64,000 bases of DNA from Eutypella sp. D-1 (Eukaryota; Ascomycota; Sordariomycetes; Xylariales; Diatrypaceae), in NCBI GenBank assembly GCA_023313575.1, contig JAJTTP010000001.1:2542001-2606000 (forward strand). Direction: 5' to 3'. The notes under the pieces were generated by a model, which saw only the letters and a program-made list of their open reading frames with translations, searched no databases and was not told where the DNA came from. Position numbers and translations under genes: made by a program. The stretch's first letter is position 1; every line of letters starts with the position of its first letter. This document shows, piece by piece, positions 47,734-59,800 of this stretch.

Positions 47734-50149
47734 TTGCAAGTGCCTCCTGACTTATTCTCACATGACGCCCCTTTTTTCTCGATGAGAGCAGCCGATACGG
47801 CATGTATAGATCCATATCACCGTCAAATGTCGAACAAGGCGGACGATCATGCTTCGAATATAGTAGTTCTACTTGTGCACCAAATAAAGCCAACAGATAT
47901 AGGGACTTGCAGTAACCTGTAGCAGGCTGGCCTTCCAATCGCACACGTACTCATGTCGGGAAATAGTCGACTCACCCCCTTGGGACGGCTATCTAGAGCC
48001 AGGTCTATATATATAGGGGGCTTCGGCCCCCACCTATCTAGTACGGGTCGGGATGTCATCGTATCTATGCCCTATACTATAATTACGGAAAGCTTCCGTC
48101 GTATTCGCCACACACTGGCACTATCACTGCACTACGAGCTCATTGCATGTTTCTGTTTTCGACAAGGTATTGATAACCCCCCCCGCGGTTCTAGGGGAGC
48201 TGAGTTACCAGTGGTCTCTCTACGACGTCGTCATACAAATGGAATCTGACTTTTAAGATCGACAAGACCATGCATAACCAGCCTTTTATAACGCGTCTCC
48301 AGATTGTGCTTGTGGACCTCATGAAAAGCGTAGAAATCAGTGCCAGCGTTGTCCTAGGTCATTCGGCTGGGAAAACAGCCGCAGCGTATATATTCGGTGC
48401 CCTATCCCGCTTCTCATGAAAGTCGGCTGCTATCGAGATATCCCCTCTCCATCTATGCTGACCGGAGGAAATCAGCTCTTCATGAGGGCAGTCGGCCTTA
48501 TACGGACTTGTACAGCTCATCGTTCATACTTTAGGACCCTCAAAACCCAACTTTCTGCCCTGACGAGCGTATCGCGGCTTTTGGCCGCCTTGACGATACG
48601 GAACTGTATTATCAGTCGAATAGGATAGTCCATGAAGCTTCCCTCACGAACACCTCCCGGGCATCGGTAAACATGATCAACCATCTCGATAGGATGCCAT
48701 CTGTGTGCAACTTTAACTCAGGAACGAGCTGCGACAGCCGCGGTCACGCTTCGTATTTTCAGCTAGGGAGCCCCTAACAGCATTTGAACAGCACTTGAAT
48801 AGGAACGAGATTGGGAAGAGAGTCAGCTCGCTCGCTACAATAATAACATGCTGGTACGCTACCACCGTTATCATTAGCTAATGACTCAGACTGATTGGAT
48901 CGTGAAGGCGAACCGAGACACCAACTCCAATTGTAATCTTGCCCTTCATGCCACATGTGATAGCAGGAAGGTTTGGTGGTCTAAGTCGAGTGAGTTACTA
49001 AGAGATGGATGGTCAGCCGAGGTGCTCAATACCTTATCTTGCTCTTTCGTTCTAAGGTCTACGGGGCCGCAGGAAGACGACTGCTGGCAGACCTTGAATC
49101 CCAGGGGATCAGCGTTGCAGAGGCTCATGCCAGTATAGGAGACTCAGGAAAGCTGAGAGCTCGAACCATGAAGCAAGGCGCCAGGTGCCCCCCAAAATGG
49201 GCTGGATCCAGGCTACGCTGGTGCGGAGAGTCCGTGTCTTATTAACTTGATTCTTAGGTGCATATTTGTGGTACGCAGAACTGACGATACGATAGGACAA
49301 CTTATTCGTAAAAATGACGTACGAAGACTGTACCTTAAAAGCACCAGCTCGAAACCCAACGGGTCGTGGAATTTGGACGAGACTCTACCTTACGACCTCG
49401 ACTTCTTCGTGATCATATCGTCTGTCAATGTGGGCAAACTACACGGCCAGAAATGCGTTCAAGGACGGGCCGGCACACTACCGCATAAGACTCGCGCAGA
49501 AGGCCGTCTCCATAGATCTCGGCCTTCTGGTGAACGGGGGAGCAGTAGCTGAGAACCCGTATCTGATGGATGTGGTGCGACGCGTCGGCTACCTCATGGA
49601 TGTTGAGGACGACGGGTTCATCGCCCTGACGGATCGATACTGTGACGTTATACCGCCGATTTTGAGCCAGACGGAAGCCCAGGTATTAATGGGCATGGAG
49701 ACGGCTTCCGCTGTTCGTGCCAAAGGAATCGACCTCCACCAGTCAATGTACCGCCCGATGTTCCGACATCTGTTCCGAACAAAATCCCACGCGGCGGACG
49801 GGACAAGTTCCAGTTCCCATGCTAAGAACACTGCCGTGGTCGACAGACTTACCGTCTAAAAACAGGCAGCGTCTCCGGAGCAGGCCACGAGCCTAGTTAC
49901 CGGATGGTTTTGGAGTTAGATGGAGCATTTCCCGGGCATGTCGGAGGCCGACATAGATATCGACGAGCCACTGGCTGCGTACAGCATCGACTTGCACAAG
50001 GCGATCGACCTAAAAGGAAAAGCCACCTGATTTTTAGGGATATCGGCGCGGAAATCGAGGTGTTCGCTCTTCGTAGAGACACTTCGCTCGAAGAGTTAGC
50101 CGTTGGAGCAGCTGCGAAGAGCAGATACCGTCTGACACCAGCAGAATAA
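47734..50149 (+). pseudogene. Relic of a reducing type I polyketide synthase
   Basis: Fragments of one large multidomain enzyme appear in the expected order on one strand but in shifting frames. A ketosynthase start is at about 47740-47835 (HDAPFFSMRAADTACIDP). An acyltransferase core is at 48279-48419 with the nucleophile motif GHSAG, ending at an in-frame TGA and going on in another frame (MKVGCYRD). A ketoreductase is at about 48999-49800: RWMVSRGAQYLILL, then DLDFFVIISSVN, then, after a frameshift, ANYTARNAFKDGPAHYR. A carrier-protein end is at about 49935-50149 (IDIDEPLAAYSID ... TSLEELAVGAAAKSRYR). The serine of the usual IDSL pantetheine site is missing. A working reducing PKS gene needs about 7 kb; here everything lies within 2.4 kb, so dehydratase, enoylreductase and most of KS and AT are deleted. 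It cannot make product. The closest active relative is unknown. Confidence 0.88.
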
Positions 50150-53100
50150 GGAAGGCAACATATACTATGTATGCATCTATGCTCTATAGATAGACATATA
50201 TATAGCTGACTGACTTTTGTTCCTTCCTCCGTCCGCAAATGTTATATCGTCCCCGAGAAGCACTACAAGGGTCGACACCAGTAGAGGATGGAGCCCTCCT
50301 TCAGTGGACATTATGCCGTAGGGGAAAAGAACGGGTGGCGGGCACGTAGTTCTCATAGGTGAAGTTATTCCAAGTTGGCTTTGTAGAAAGCTCCTTCATT
50401 ACGCATAATAGATGGCAGACTTGGATACGAAGTATTGTGTATATAAACATCATTATGTCAGCGCCTATTGGCGGGGCCGCTTACCCATCAGATCAGTTTA
50501 CAAGCCCTTGAAACGCGCGATTCTCAGGTGGTGCACAGTCGTACGTAGTAGCGTCGTAGCGTTGTGTCTTAGTTGGAAGATCCTAGTACAGTAGACGAAG
50601 AAGAGCATCATCATCCCAAAGTTGCGAGTTACACAGTGAAATGCCAGCAACAGGTTTTCTAACTTTTTTCTTCCTTTCTTTCTTCGGTTACGGTAGCGTT
50701 TGTGGTAACAAGCCGGGGAGACGGGCGTACTAGTTAGTAGTACATACATACCTTGGTAGTATACGTGCGAGGCGGAAAAAAAGATGACACCTATTTCATA
50801 GAGAGAACTACGTACATACTTGCATACACACAAAGAAAAGTCCTGGGATTCCTTTTTCATTTTTCCCGTAGTAACCAATAAGTCATTATTACTAGCTAAG
50901 ATGCCCGATTGGTGGTGTGGTGTGTGACCACGGCGCGAGCTGGTATAAAACCAGGATCATAGTTGTTAGCGCCCTCCACCGCCCCACCAATTACCAAATA
51001 AGGAATATATGTATAGTTCCATACAAATTGTACGGATAAATACATAGATATCTAAATTTTTAAGGATTTAAACGCGTTCGCAAAGTGGTAGCCAAATTTC
51101 TGGTGTTAATAGCCAAGCTTTACATGTATCTTCCCATACAAATTATATGGATTATACATATTTTCCTTATTTGGCAATTGGTGGAGCAGTGGAGGACGCT
51201 AACAACTATGATCCTGGTCACCTGTATGTGGTCGTGTGCCCCCGATTGCGGGAAATCACATGCAAGTGACGACATGACAGCTTTTTTGGTGCGCCTATTT
51301 TTCTTCTTTGGCAGGGAACTGGCTACCTGAGACACTGCCTTTTATTTTTAAGTGGTGTATTTTTGAACATACTACTAGACTATCCGCTCTAGGGCTGCCT
51401 AACAATTTTACCCTTTTTTTTTCCATGTTTGGTATTTCGCCGCTTATGTAGGACCCTTCGGACGGGGAAGTCAATGCTACGTGCCTAGACATACATGGTA
51501 GCTAGGTAGGTAGCATCTCCGAGAAATATTGATTCGAAGTGCGTTCGATTGAGAAAAAAAAAAACAAAAACAAAAATAAAGGGTGCTAACTAGTAGGTAC
51601 CTCCTCAACTCCTGATAAGGAAGCGAGGTGGATAGGTACCTGCCTGGGTATGGGTACTCCGTACCCGCGGACCTTGGTCAAGGGTAACCTATTTGAGATA
51701 GAAGCATGATCGTCGATGAAGGATACCAGTGCACTGATAGGTTGGTACTTACAAGATACGTAAGAGAAAAAGGGTCTGGATTGGCCGCCGGGAGCAGCTG
51801 GACAAGCTGGGCAGTCATGTTTAGGTAGTTGCTTAAGTTGTGCATGTGATAGACCAGGTACCGTTTTTGCTCAGATATCAAAAAAAATCCCGGCTTGTGA
51901 CAGGACGAGACAGACGAGACAACTCCTGCCGTCATCAGGCGCTACCTATCACCATGGTTAGGTCATACATACAAATACATACAGCTGCCTAGTTCCCTAC
52001 CTCTAGGTTCCTAAGCAACTAAGGTAGGTGCCAAATTGTCAGGACCGGATTCTGTCTGCTTCCACCACAAGTAAAATGGCCTGAAATAGCTGCCCTGTTT
52101 GTACCGTAATCGTACCTACCTTAGGTAAGTAGGTATGCGTATGCCTGGTTGTTTCATGACTTTCGTTATCGGGGTTTTCTAGGGGCCCGTCCTCCGTTCT
52201 GACCTGCTCAATCACCCAATCAATACCCTTACGTGACTTTGACCTAGCTTGGAATTAACCAACGTACCTAGGTATACTCCAGGTATTCCACCCCACCTAT
52301 CGCATAAACCAAACAACAACCCCGTCGACCGTCGACCGTCGACCGGTCGCTTCTTCTTGTTTTATACCACTTCACCTGAAGCTTTTCCACCACCTCCTAC
52401 TTTCCTACTTTTGACTAAACCTTCTCCTCACTTTTCCAAAAAAAAAGATAACAAGAGATTCTACGAGCATTTTCTTTTTATCTGGGCATCATCGAAGTTG
52501 ACATCGAAGTTGACATCTATATCATTACGTTGACATTGACATAAACTTTGACATCGAAATCGTCATCGTCATCATACTGTACTGTACGTATAATCACCTA
52601 CTTTCCTCCTACTCCGGGTACTACCTTACCCAGTCCTTGCCCAGTCTGCCAGTCAGCATTTCACACAACCTCAGGACACTGGACCTCAGGGTTTCGGGGA
52701 TCCGCTATCCACTACATATCCGCTATCCTCTATCCTCTATCCTCTTATCTCCATACTTTTCCTGTAGTTATTATTATGCACATGCACATCCATATCCATC
52801 CACCAAGTCCACTCACTCATGCACCTCACCACCACTTCCACCACTTCCACCACCTCACCACCTCACCATCTCACCGGCCAACAGTACAAATTAGCCAGCA
52901 TATCCATATACATATACCCGTCGTTTTGTACATAATTATAATACTTCTTCCACTTCCCACGTACATAATTGACACCTTGCGACTTGCGGTAACTTGATCG
53001 TAATAATAATAGTTCACTTTACTGATAAGCTGTCATCTATCTAACCCAGGCCACCTGCACTGCTGCAACAAGCAAGGTACATACTTACCTAGGTAGTCCA

Positions 53101-53452
53101 GAGAATCCCGAGGTTTGCTACCTACCTACCTACCTACATATACCTACCTACTACATACATCTTTACATACATACATAATACATACCATACCGACTCCTAC
53201 GACTTCTTAACGACTTCCATTAACTTCTGCACCCTACACCTACAACCAACCAACCACCCGATCAAACCGGAGCACAAACCAAACCTTTGGAAACTTGCAA
53301 CTCCGTCTTTCTTCTGCAAATCACACCACACTTCCTGCTTTCCCTACTACTCCTCCCAATACTACTACTACTATCAGTGCATCATCATCGCCAACTCGAG
53401 CAAACCACCGCGCAACACCGCTTATCTCAATTCTGAGAGTCCCATCCCCGAC
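50150..53452. other. Intergenic region with an inverted-repeat element
   Basis: About 3.3 kb. It contains the MITE-like element at 50950-51218, a TACTCCGTA motif at 51655, TACCTAGGTA palindromes at 52265 and 53086, a GTCGACC triplication near 52323-52343, and a repeated TTGACATCGAAG segment near 52490-52560. From about 52250 onward it is pyrimidine-rich, probably the promoter and leader of the reticulon gene. No gene is recognised. Confidence 0.55.
50950..51218. mobile_element. MITE-like element with long terminal inverted repeats
   Basis: A 269-bp fold-back element. The left arm starts ACCAGGATCATAGTTGTTAG at 50950 and the right end at 51218 is the reverse complement of the same 22 bases. 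Similarity between arms extends about 95 bases inward with scattered, mostly C/T differences. The unpaired centre is about 75 bases, with no coding frame. I see no clear target-site duplication, so the insertion may be old or the true ends may lie slightly outside. This looks like a non-autonomous DNA transposon remnant; the partner transposase family is unknown. Confidence 0.8.
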
Positions 53453-54978
53453 ATGGCTGACTCCGCTGCCCCGACCGCCAACGGCGGCACTCTTGACTCC
53501 CTCAAGGACAGTAAGGTATGTTCTATTTTATTTTCCCATTCATGGTTTCTTGTGTTTGTTTCATCGTTGGTTTTCATGTTCGCACATGAAGAATGAAATA
53601 TAAAATAGCGCCGTCGCATCTCGCATCCCGCTGCAGAATATAATTTCAAGCTAACTGGTCTCCCGAAGTGTCTCACAGTCGAACCACATTCCGCTACATA
53701 TTCCGCTGGCTGGCTCACCCGGATTATCCGGCGACGTCATGATGGCTTGACAGCTGACTAACATTCAACTTCACTAATCTAGATGCCCAAGCTGCCTATG
53801 ACCAACTTGCCAATGGTATGTTCTATTCCTTCCTATTTTCTATCAGCACCGCCAACATCGTCGGCATGGCTAGGGCATGGCTAGGGCATGGCTAGGGCAT
53901 GGCTAGGAATCGCTGGCATACCTTATTGCATTGCCCATTACCAGATCAAGTTTGCTGACATACATCATCTACCCCCCGACTTCAGGTCCCGTCGCTCAGA
54001 ATGTGAAGGATCAGGGTGCGAAGACGTCTTCTGAGTTTTCTAGACTTGCCAACTCAAGACAGACGCCCGCTCACACCACCGCTACCGACCAAACTTTGAC
54101 CCATTACCATTCCTTCTTCTCCGAGCTCTTGTCTTGGGATAACCCTCGTAAGTTTATGCCGTCCTTGACCCTTCTTCCGCCTTTTGCCGTTTTAACCAGC
54201 CATCTATAGGGGCCTCGTCCATTGCCTACGCTAGCATCGTCAGTTTAATCTTCGTGGCCAGATATTTCGATATCATCCGCTACTCCCTCAAGCTTACCTG
54301 GATGGTCCTGGGCGTCACCGTTCTCGCTGAGATCGCCGGTAAGACTATCTTGAACAATGGCTTGACTACCCAGCTCCGCCCTCGCAAATATTACACCATT
54401 CCCCAGGAGACACTTGATACTGTCGTCGGCGATGTTCATGAACTCATCAACTTCTTCGTCATTGAGGCGCAACGCGTGCTGTTCGCCGAGAATGTTTCTG
54501 TTTCTGCTGCTGTAAGTCTGATTATCCTGAGATGCTAAGATTCGAAGGACTCTGCTGATCACCGCCTGAATAGGCCGCCGTCGGTGCTTTCATCTCCTAC
54601 TGGCTTGTCAAGATTGTCCCTTACTGGGGCCTTGCCTTGGTCTCCACCACCATCGTCTTCTTTGCGCCCCTCGTTTACAAGACAAACCAGGAGCTCATCG
54701 ACCACTACCTGAAGGAGGCCAGCGATATCATCAACTCCCAGAGTGAGCAGCTTCGACAGGTTGCTACCAAGCACACAGCACAGGCTGCCGAGCTTTCGAA
54801 GCAGTATGTCGGTGACTACACTGCCAAGGCCCAGCAGCTTATCCGAGGACGGTCTTCCTCCCCCGAGACTACGCGCGCTCCTCACCCTTCTGACTTCCCG
54901 GCCGCCCCTAAGGAGGACTTTGAGGCCAAGGAACCGAAGGAGGCATCGGAATCCGCTGCGGAGCCCCTTCTTGCCTAA
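53453..54978 (+). CDS. RTN1: Reticulon-like ER-shaping protein
   Basis: Predicted reticulon that bends ER tubules. Five exons, 53453-53510, 53783-53815, 53986-54147, 54210-54511 and 54574-54978, give 319 residues with all phases consistent. The reticulon homology domain runs from about residue 75 to 250. It starts with LLSWDNPR and continues to a first hairpin (ASIVSLIFVARYFDIIRY, WMVLGVTVLAEIAG), a loop with RKYYTIPQETLD, and a second hairpin (GAFISYWLVKIVPYWGLALV, TIVFFAPLVY). The tail is soluble and charged and ends AAEPLLA. Exon 2 is only 33 nt. Donor GTAAGG at 53511 is used rather than the GTATGT five bases later, since only that one keeps the frame open in exon 3. Codon choice is strongly biased, suggesting high expression. 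Confidence 0.93.
53863..53906 (+). repeat. Four perfect 11-bp tandem repeats in a reticulon intron
   Basis: The unit GGCATGGCTAG occurs four times in a row within intron 2 of the reticulon gene, ending 79 bases before the acceptor. Confidence 0.95.
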
Positions 54979-56880
54979 ATCGGAGCGCAAGGTGCCGCCG
55001 CCGACTATATGCGATCTGTACACGGTCCGATGCGTATATAATTCCCATACCCGATATGGATGCGGCACGACAACTTTACGCGACCCACGATCTTCAACAC
55101 GGGAGAAGGCAGGACCTGGATGCTCCTTGATGGACTCTGAAGCAATGCACTAGGCTCCTATTTTGGCAACTGGGAGTCAAATGGTACGACTGTCTCGGCA
55201 CTGGTACTGATGCCAGCGATGACACTACTATTAGGCCTTTGAAGGACTTGAGACTGTTACCAGGTAATGGATCAGTAGTGATGCTTTTTTGCGCGCAGGA
55301 GGCTCAACTGGCGTTTCTCACGGAATGGACGGTTCTTTTTCGCTGGGAAGACGTTTGGTATCATGAAGACTGAAATGAGAATAAGAGTGCAACTTTTGGG
55401 GCACGATTACGCTGGCTAGGGGAGAGGGAGTTTGAGAAAGGGAGGTAGGAAGAATGGTGGTCCACAGAAGAAAAATACCACGTCGAAGTTGGGAATCAGG
55501 AACGCGGGTGGGGGTTAGGATGGGGTGACGAATAGCAGTGATAACGAAAGAGAGTTTGTATGTGATAAGGGATGTGTGTCACGAATGCGACTGTGTTTCC
55601 TCTTGTTTTTGTTTTACTGGTTTGCATCTATGTTGCTTTTTTCTCTCCTATCAGACACCCCCATTGTTATGAATGAATTGAGTTTATAGCTACGTCCTCA
55701 TTATTAACCCTACCAACCCACTCTACTCTACTCCACGTATCGGATCTCGCCACCTATCGCACATGGCGAAGTTGCTTCAAGTACCCACTATGTTGTGCGG
55801 TGTGCTGTTTGTCCTTCGGATATAACAAAGTACATAGGATCTCACAAGTTTATCAAGCAACCGCGACGCCTACCCACCTACCTACCTAACTTGCATAGAC
55901 GATCACCCGCTAACTGTCATCGAGCAAGAGTGTTTGTTGGTCGAGAGTAATTAAGTGGGTGGCTAATATGTCACCCAAAACAGCTTTCCTAAACCTACCG
56001 GCCCGCGTAGGAATGAATAGGTCTGCAAAAATTAAATACTGCATGAGAAAATACTGTTATGTGACTAGATAGGAGGGGGGGTTGCTTTATCTTCTCGCAT
56101 TCAACGGATATTTTACTCGAGGACTCGAATTCTGTCCCGATGTTCGTTGCGGCCAAGTGCACGCCGCTTTATAGACAAAGGGCGGGATTAGGATTCATCA
56201 CGCCGGCGCACTACATATAAGTAGGTCATTGCCGTGAGGGTTACGTACTATCAAGTCACTCACAACAAGAGCCAAGCCAGATAGACCAGATGGATAAGTA
56301 GGTAGATAAGAGAATAGAAAAGCATGATCAAATCAAAACTATCCGAGTATAACAAAAAAAGGAAATAGCACGGCCTCCTAAGTGAAGTTGAGTGAGCCAA
56401 CTTGACTCAGCCGATCGTTCATAAAATGGGTTTCATCATAAGAAAGCAGCGAGCCTCATCCCGTTTCCGACAGCAAACAAAAGGGAAAAGAACCGGATAA
56501 GATGAGATATGGAAGTATGATAAGCCAGGACCAAGACCGGAACCTAAGCGCCTGCCTCCCCTCCCCTTTCCTTTCCTCGCCTTTTCAGCCCTCCCTCGTA
56601 GTATGACGCGATCCGACGTTCGTCATATCTTATATCCAGATACCGCTCCGCACTATCAACCTTTCATTCCCCTCTGTTCCTTGACTATCGGTACCGAGTA
56701 TGACATATATTTGGGCGAGTATGTGTATATATACGCGGAATAGGGCAACGCGCCAGGCAACCACACCCGTTGCACTAGACGGAACCGTCCTCTTATGATC
56801 GAGGCGCAGGAAACAAGCAGAGAGCTTTGTGATATATACTATGTAGGTTGACATCGTGCTGGTGACAAGACCGAGTAATC
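54979..56880. other. Convergent intergenic region
   Basis: About 1.9 kb between the reticulon and topoisomerase II stops, holding both 3' untranslated regions. No further gene is seen; the frame at 56630-56854 (-) has no recognisable motif. Confidence 0.6.
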
Positions 56881-59800
56881 TTAGTCGCTATCCTCGTCAA
56901 AGTCATCGATCTGCTCATCGCTGTCCTCGTCGTCGTCGATGTAGATGGGCTTGGCCTTCGAAGCGGCGGCACGACCGGGCCTGGAGCGACCGGCAGGCCG
57001 AGGCGGCGGAGAGGATGCTTCGGCCATCTCCACGTCCTCTTCCTCATCGCTGTCATCTATGTCAAAGACGTCGGCCTCCTTCTTCTTGGGCGCTGCCGCC
57101 TTGCCCTTCTTCGCACCAAGAGCCTTAGCCGCCGGCGATAGCTGCACTGCCTTCTTGGGTGGCGCATCCTCCTTGACCTTGGACTTGGTAGTGGCGGTGC
57201 GGCCGCGACCCTTCTTGGCCGCTGGGCCGGCAGTAGATGACGATGCTGCGGCGGACTTGGACTTGGGCTCTTCCGAAGAGGTTGAGGCCTTCGCCTTGCC
57301 AGTCGGCTTCGTGACGGCTGGCAGGTCGTCATCGGACAGGAAACTATCTATTTCGTTCCTAGATGCCTTGTGGGGGGAGGATTTGGCTAGGAGCTCATAA
57401 TTGGTGTCGTCATCGTCAAAGTCGAAGGTCTTGGACGGCTTGCTCTTGACTTTTAAGCCGGCACCGCCACCGCTGTGGCTGCTCTCCGGTCGCGACATGG
57501 CAAACAGACTAAGACGGCCAGTCTTTTTCTCCGATGACGAGCCGGCATTTCCGCTAGAAATTCCCTTCACCATGGCGCCGACGTCACCAAGCATCTTATC
57601 GTCATCATCCTCGCTCTCCGACTCCTCGTCATCGACGACCCATGTTTTAGCCTTCGTGGCAGCGGCCCGTTTGCCCCTTGTTGGGAGGGGAATTTCCTCT
57701 TCTGACTCTTCATCATCAACAGGGATGGGCTTTTCTTTCTTGGCCGGCTTAGCTGCCGGCTTGCTCTTCAGAGCGGCGTAGTCGTCGTCTGAGAAGGCGT
57801 CCGAGTCTTCTGCGCCATCCACCGCGGGCTTCTGTGGCTTGGGTGCGAACTTCTCGGCAAACCGTTGATGGGTCTTCATCTCGACCGGTTTCTGGACAAC
57901 CTTTGGCTTCGAGGCAGCTTTGGAGGTAGCTTTGGACTTAGGAGGGGCCCAGTCATCGTCGCCCTTGGCCTTACGTCCACCGGGACGACCAGCGCCTATC
58001 TTCTTGGAGGCACGGCGACCCATCTTGCGGATATTGCTGGTGACTTCGGCGTCAAGACGCAGCTGGTTCTGCCACTCGGCCTCGAACTCATCTAGATCCT
58101 GGCACCAGAGGTCTTTCTCACTACGAGCCTCTAGTTCTAATTCCTCCGCCTTCTTCTTACCGATCTGCTCCTTGAGTTTGTCAAGGCGCTCCTGGGTGAA
58201 CGACCAGATAGGCATCTGAGTATTGTTAGCGACATTACTCCAGACCGATGTTGTAGATCCAACTTACAGAAAGAAGGTAATCGAAGTCCTTGGCGCCACC
58301 GTCGCCCTCCAATTCTTCCACATTCTCGCCTTCTTCCCCTTCACCCTCAATCTCCTCCTCATCCGATTTGGTCTTCTTGTTTTCCGGGTTCTTGGGGAAA
58401 GGGTCATACTCTCTTTTGCGGAGCTCCGCGACGATGATATCCTTCTTCTTGCGGTTCACGACTAGCTTTCCGTCCATAATCTCGGTGATGAACCTGGCCT
58501 GATTCGACAATTTGAGCCATTCGGTGCGTAGGACCCCAATCCAGTAGACCTAACCTTGTCAGCATGCAAACAAACAGCTAGTTTTAAAAGAAGACACACC
58601 TTGCGCTCTGTGTACATGTTGAGACGGAAATGGTAGAACTCCTCCAAGATGTCCTCAACCTTGTCGTACTTGCGAATCATGCCACGGCTATCAAATGCAA
58701 CCATGTTCGAGGTAGCAATTTGTTTGGTGAGCTTGAACTTCTCGAGTAGCCCCTCATCAAGAGCCGCCTTCATATGCTTCTCATCCATCTGGATCTCAAA
58801 TCGCACGTTGTTGAAGTCGTTGAACTCCTTGTAGTCCTTGATGAAAGAAGGTGCCTTTTCTGCCCGAATAATATCCTCAAGCTTTGCCTTGAAGTCATCT
58901 GTCCACATGCGAATGGGTAATTCTGTGATGATGACTTCATTGGGGTTCCTGTCATCCTGTTGCGCGATACCATTGAATTGGTAGCGGTTGTTCTCTACAG
59001 GCACTGGCGTGCCCTTCCATCCTCTGAACCAAGGCGTCATGGTCTCGAAAGGCTTCTCCTCGGGACCGTCCAGTCGGCCCATACGCCTCCTCAGGTTTCT
59101 AATGATATCCGATGGATGATAGTTGGGGATTGTTGTGCTCCATCCCGTACCAATACCATCCGCACCGTTGACCAGGACCATGGGAATGACGGGAGCATAG
59201 ACCTGGGGCTCGATCCTTTTTCCATCCTCGATGTTATGTTCCAAGTTCGGTTCGTCCTGGGGATGGAACACGCGGCGGGCAAACGGAGACAAGCGGGTAT
59301 GAATGTAACGAGCGCTGGCAGCATCGTTACCACCCTGAAGTCGAGAACCGAAACTACCACTGGGTTCCAAGCAATTGACATTGTTAGAGCCCACGAAGTT
59401 CTGCGCGAGGCCAATAATAGTCTGTTGCAGAGACACTTCACCATGGTGGTAAGAAGTCTGTTCAGACACGTAACCAGCCAATTCAACGACCTTCTTGTCC
59501 TTGATCAGGTTCCGCTTCAAGCAAGCGTAAATAACCTTCCGCTGTCCAGGCTTCAGGCCATCGATCATTGACGGGATAGATCGAATGTTATCAGCCATAC
59601 TGAAGAGGATCAACTCCTTGTTGACAAAATCATTGTAGCTGATAGACCTGCCCGAGTGATCTAGGTAAGTGCCAGGTACAAAATTACCAAGCCACTCCTT
59701 ACGAGCATCTGCCTTCTTCTTGGAGAAAGCGAGCTCGAAAAGCTCGGCTTCTTCTTCCTTCATTGTCTCGAATTCCTTGAGGTGGCTGTCGAGGTCCGTG

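Noticed and set aside
3700..48000. Possible tRNA genes at motifs resembling a B box (e.g. near 13013, 27465, 47205)
   Set aside because: None has a matching A box at the right distance or a foldable cloverleaf on inspection.
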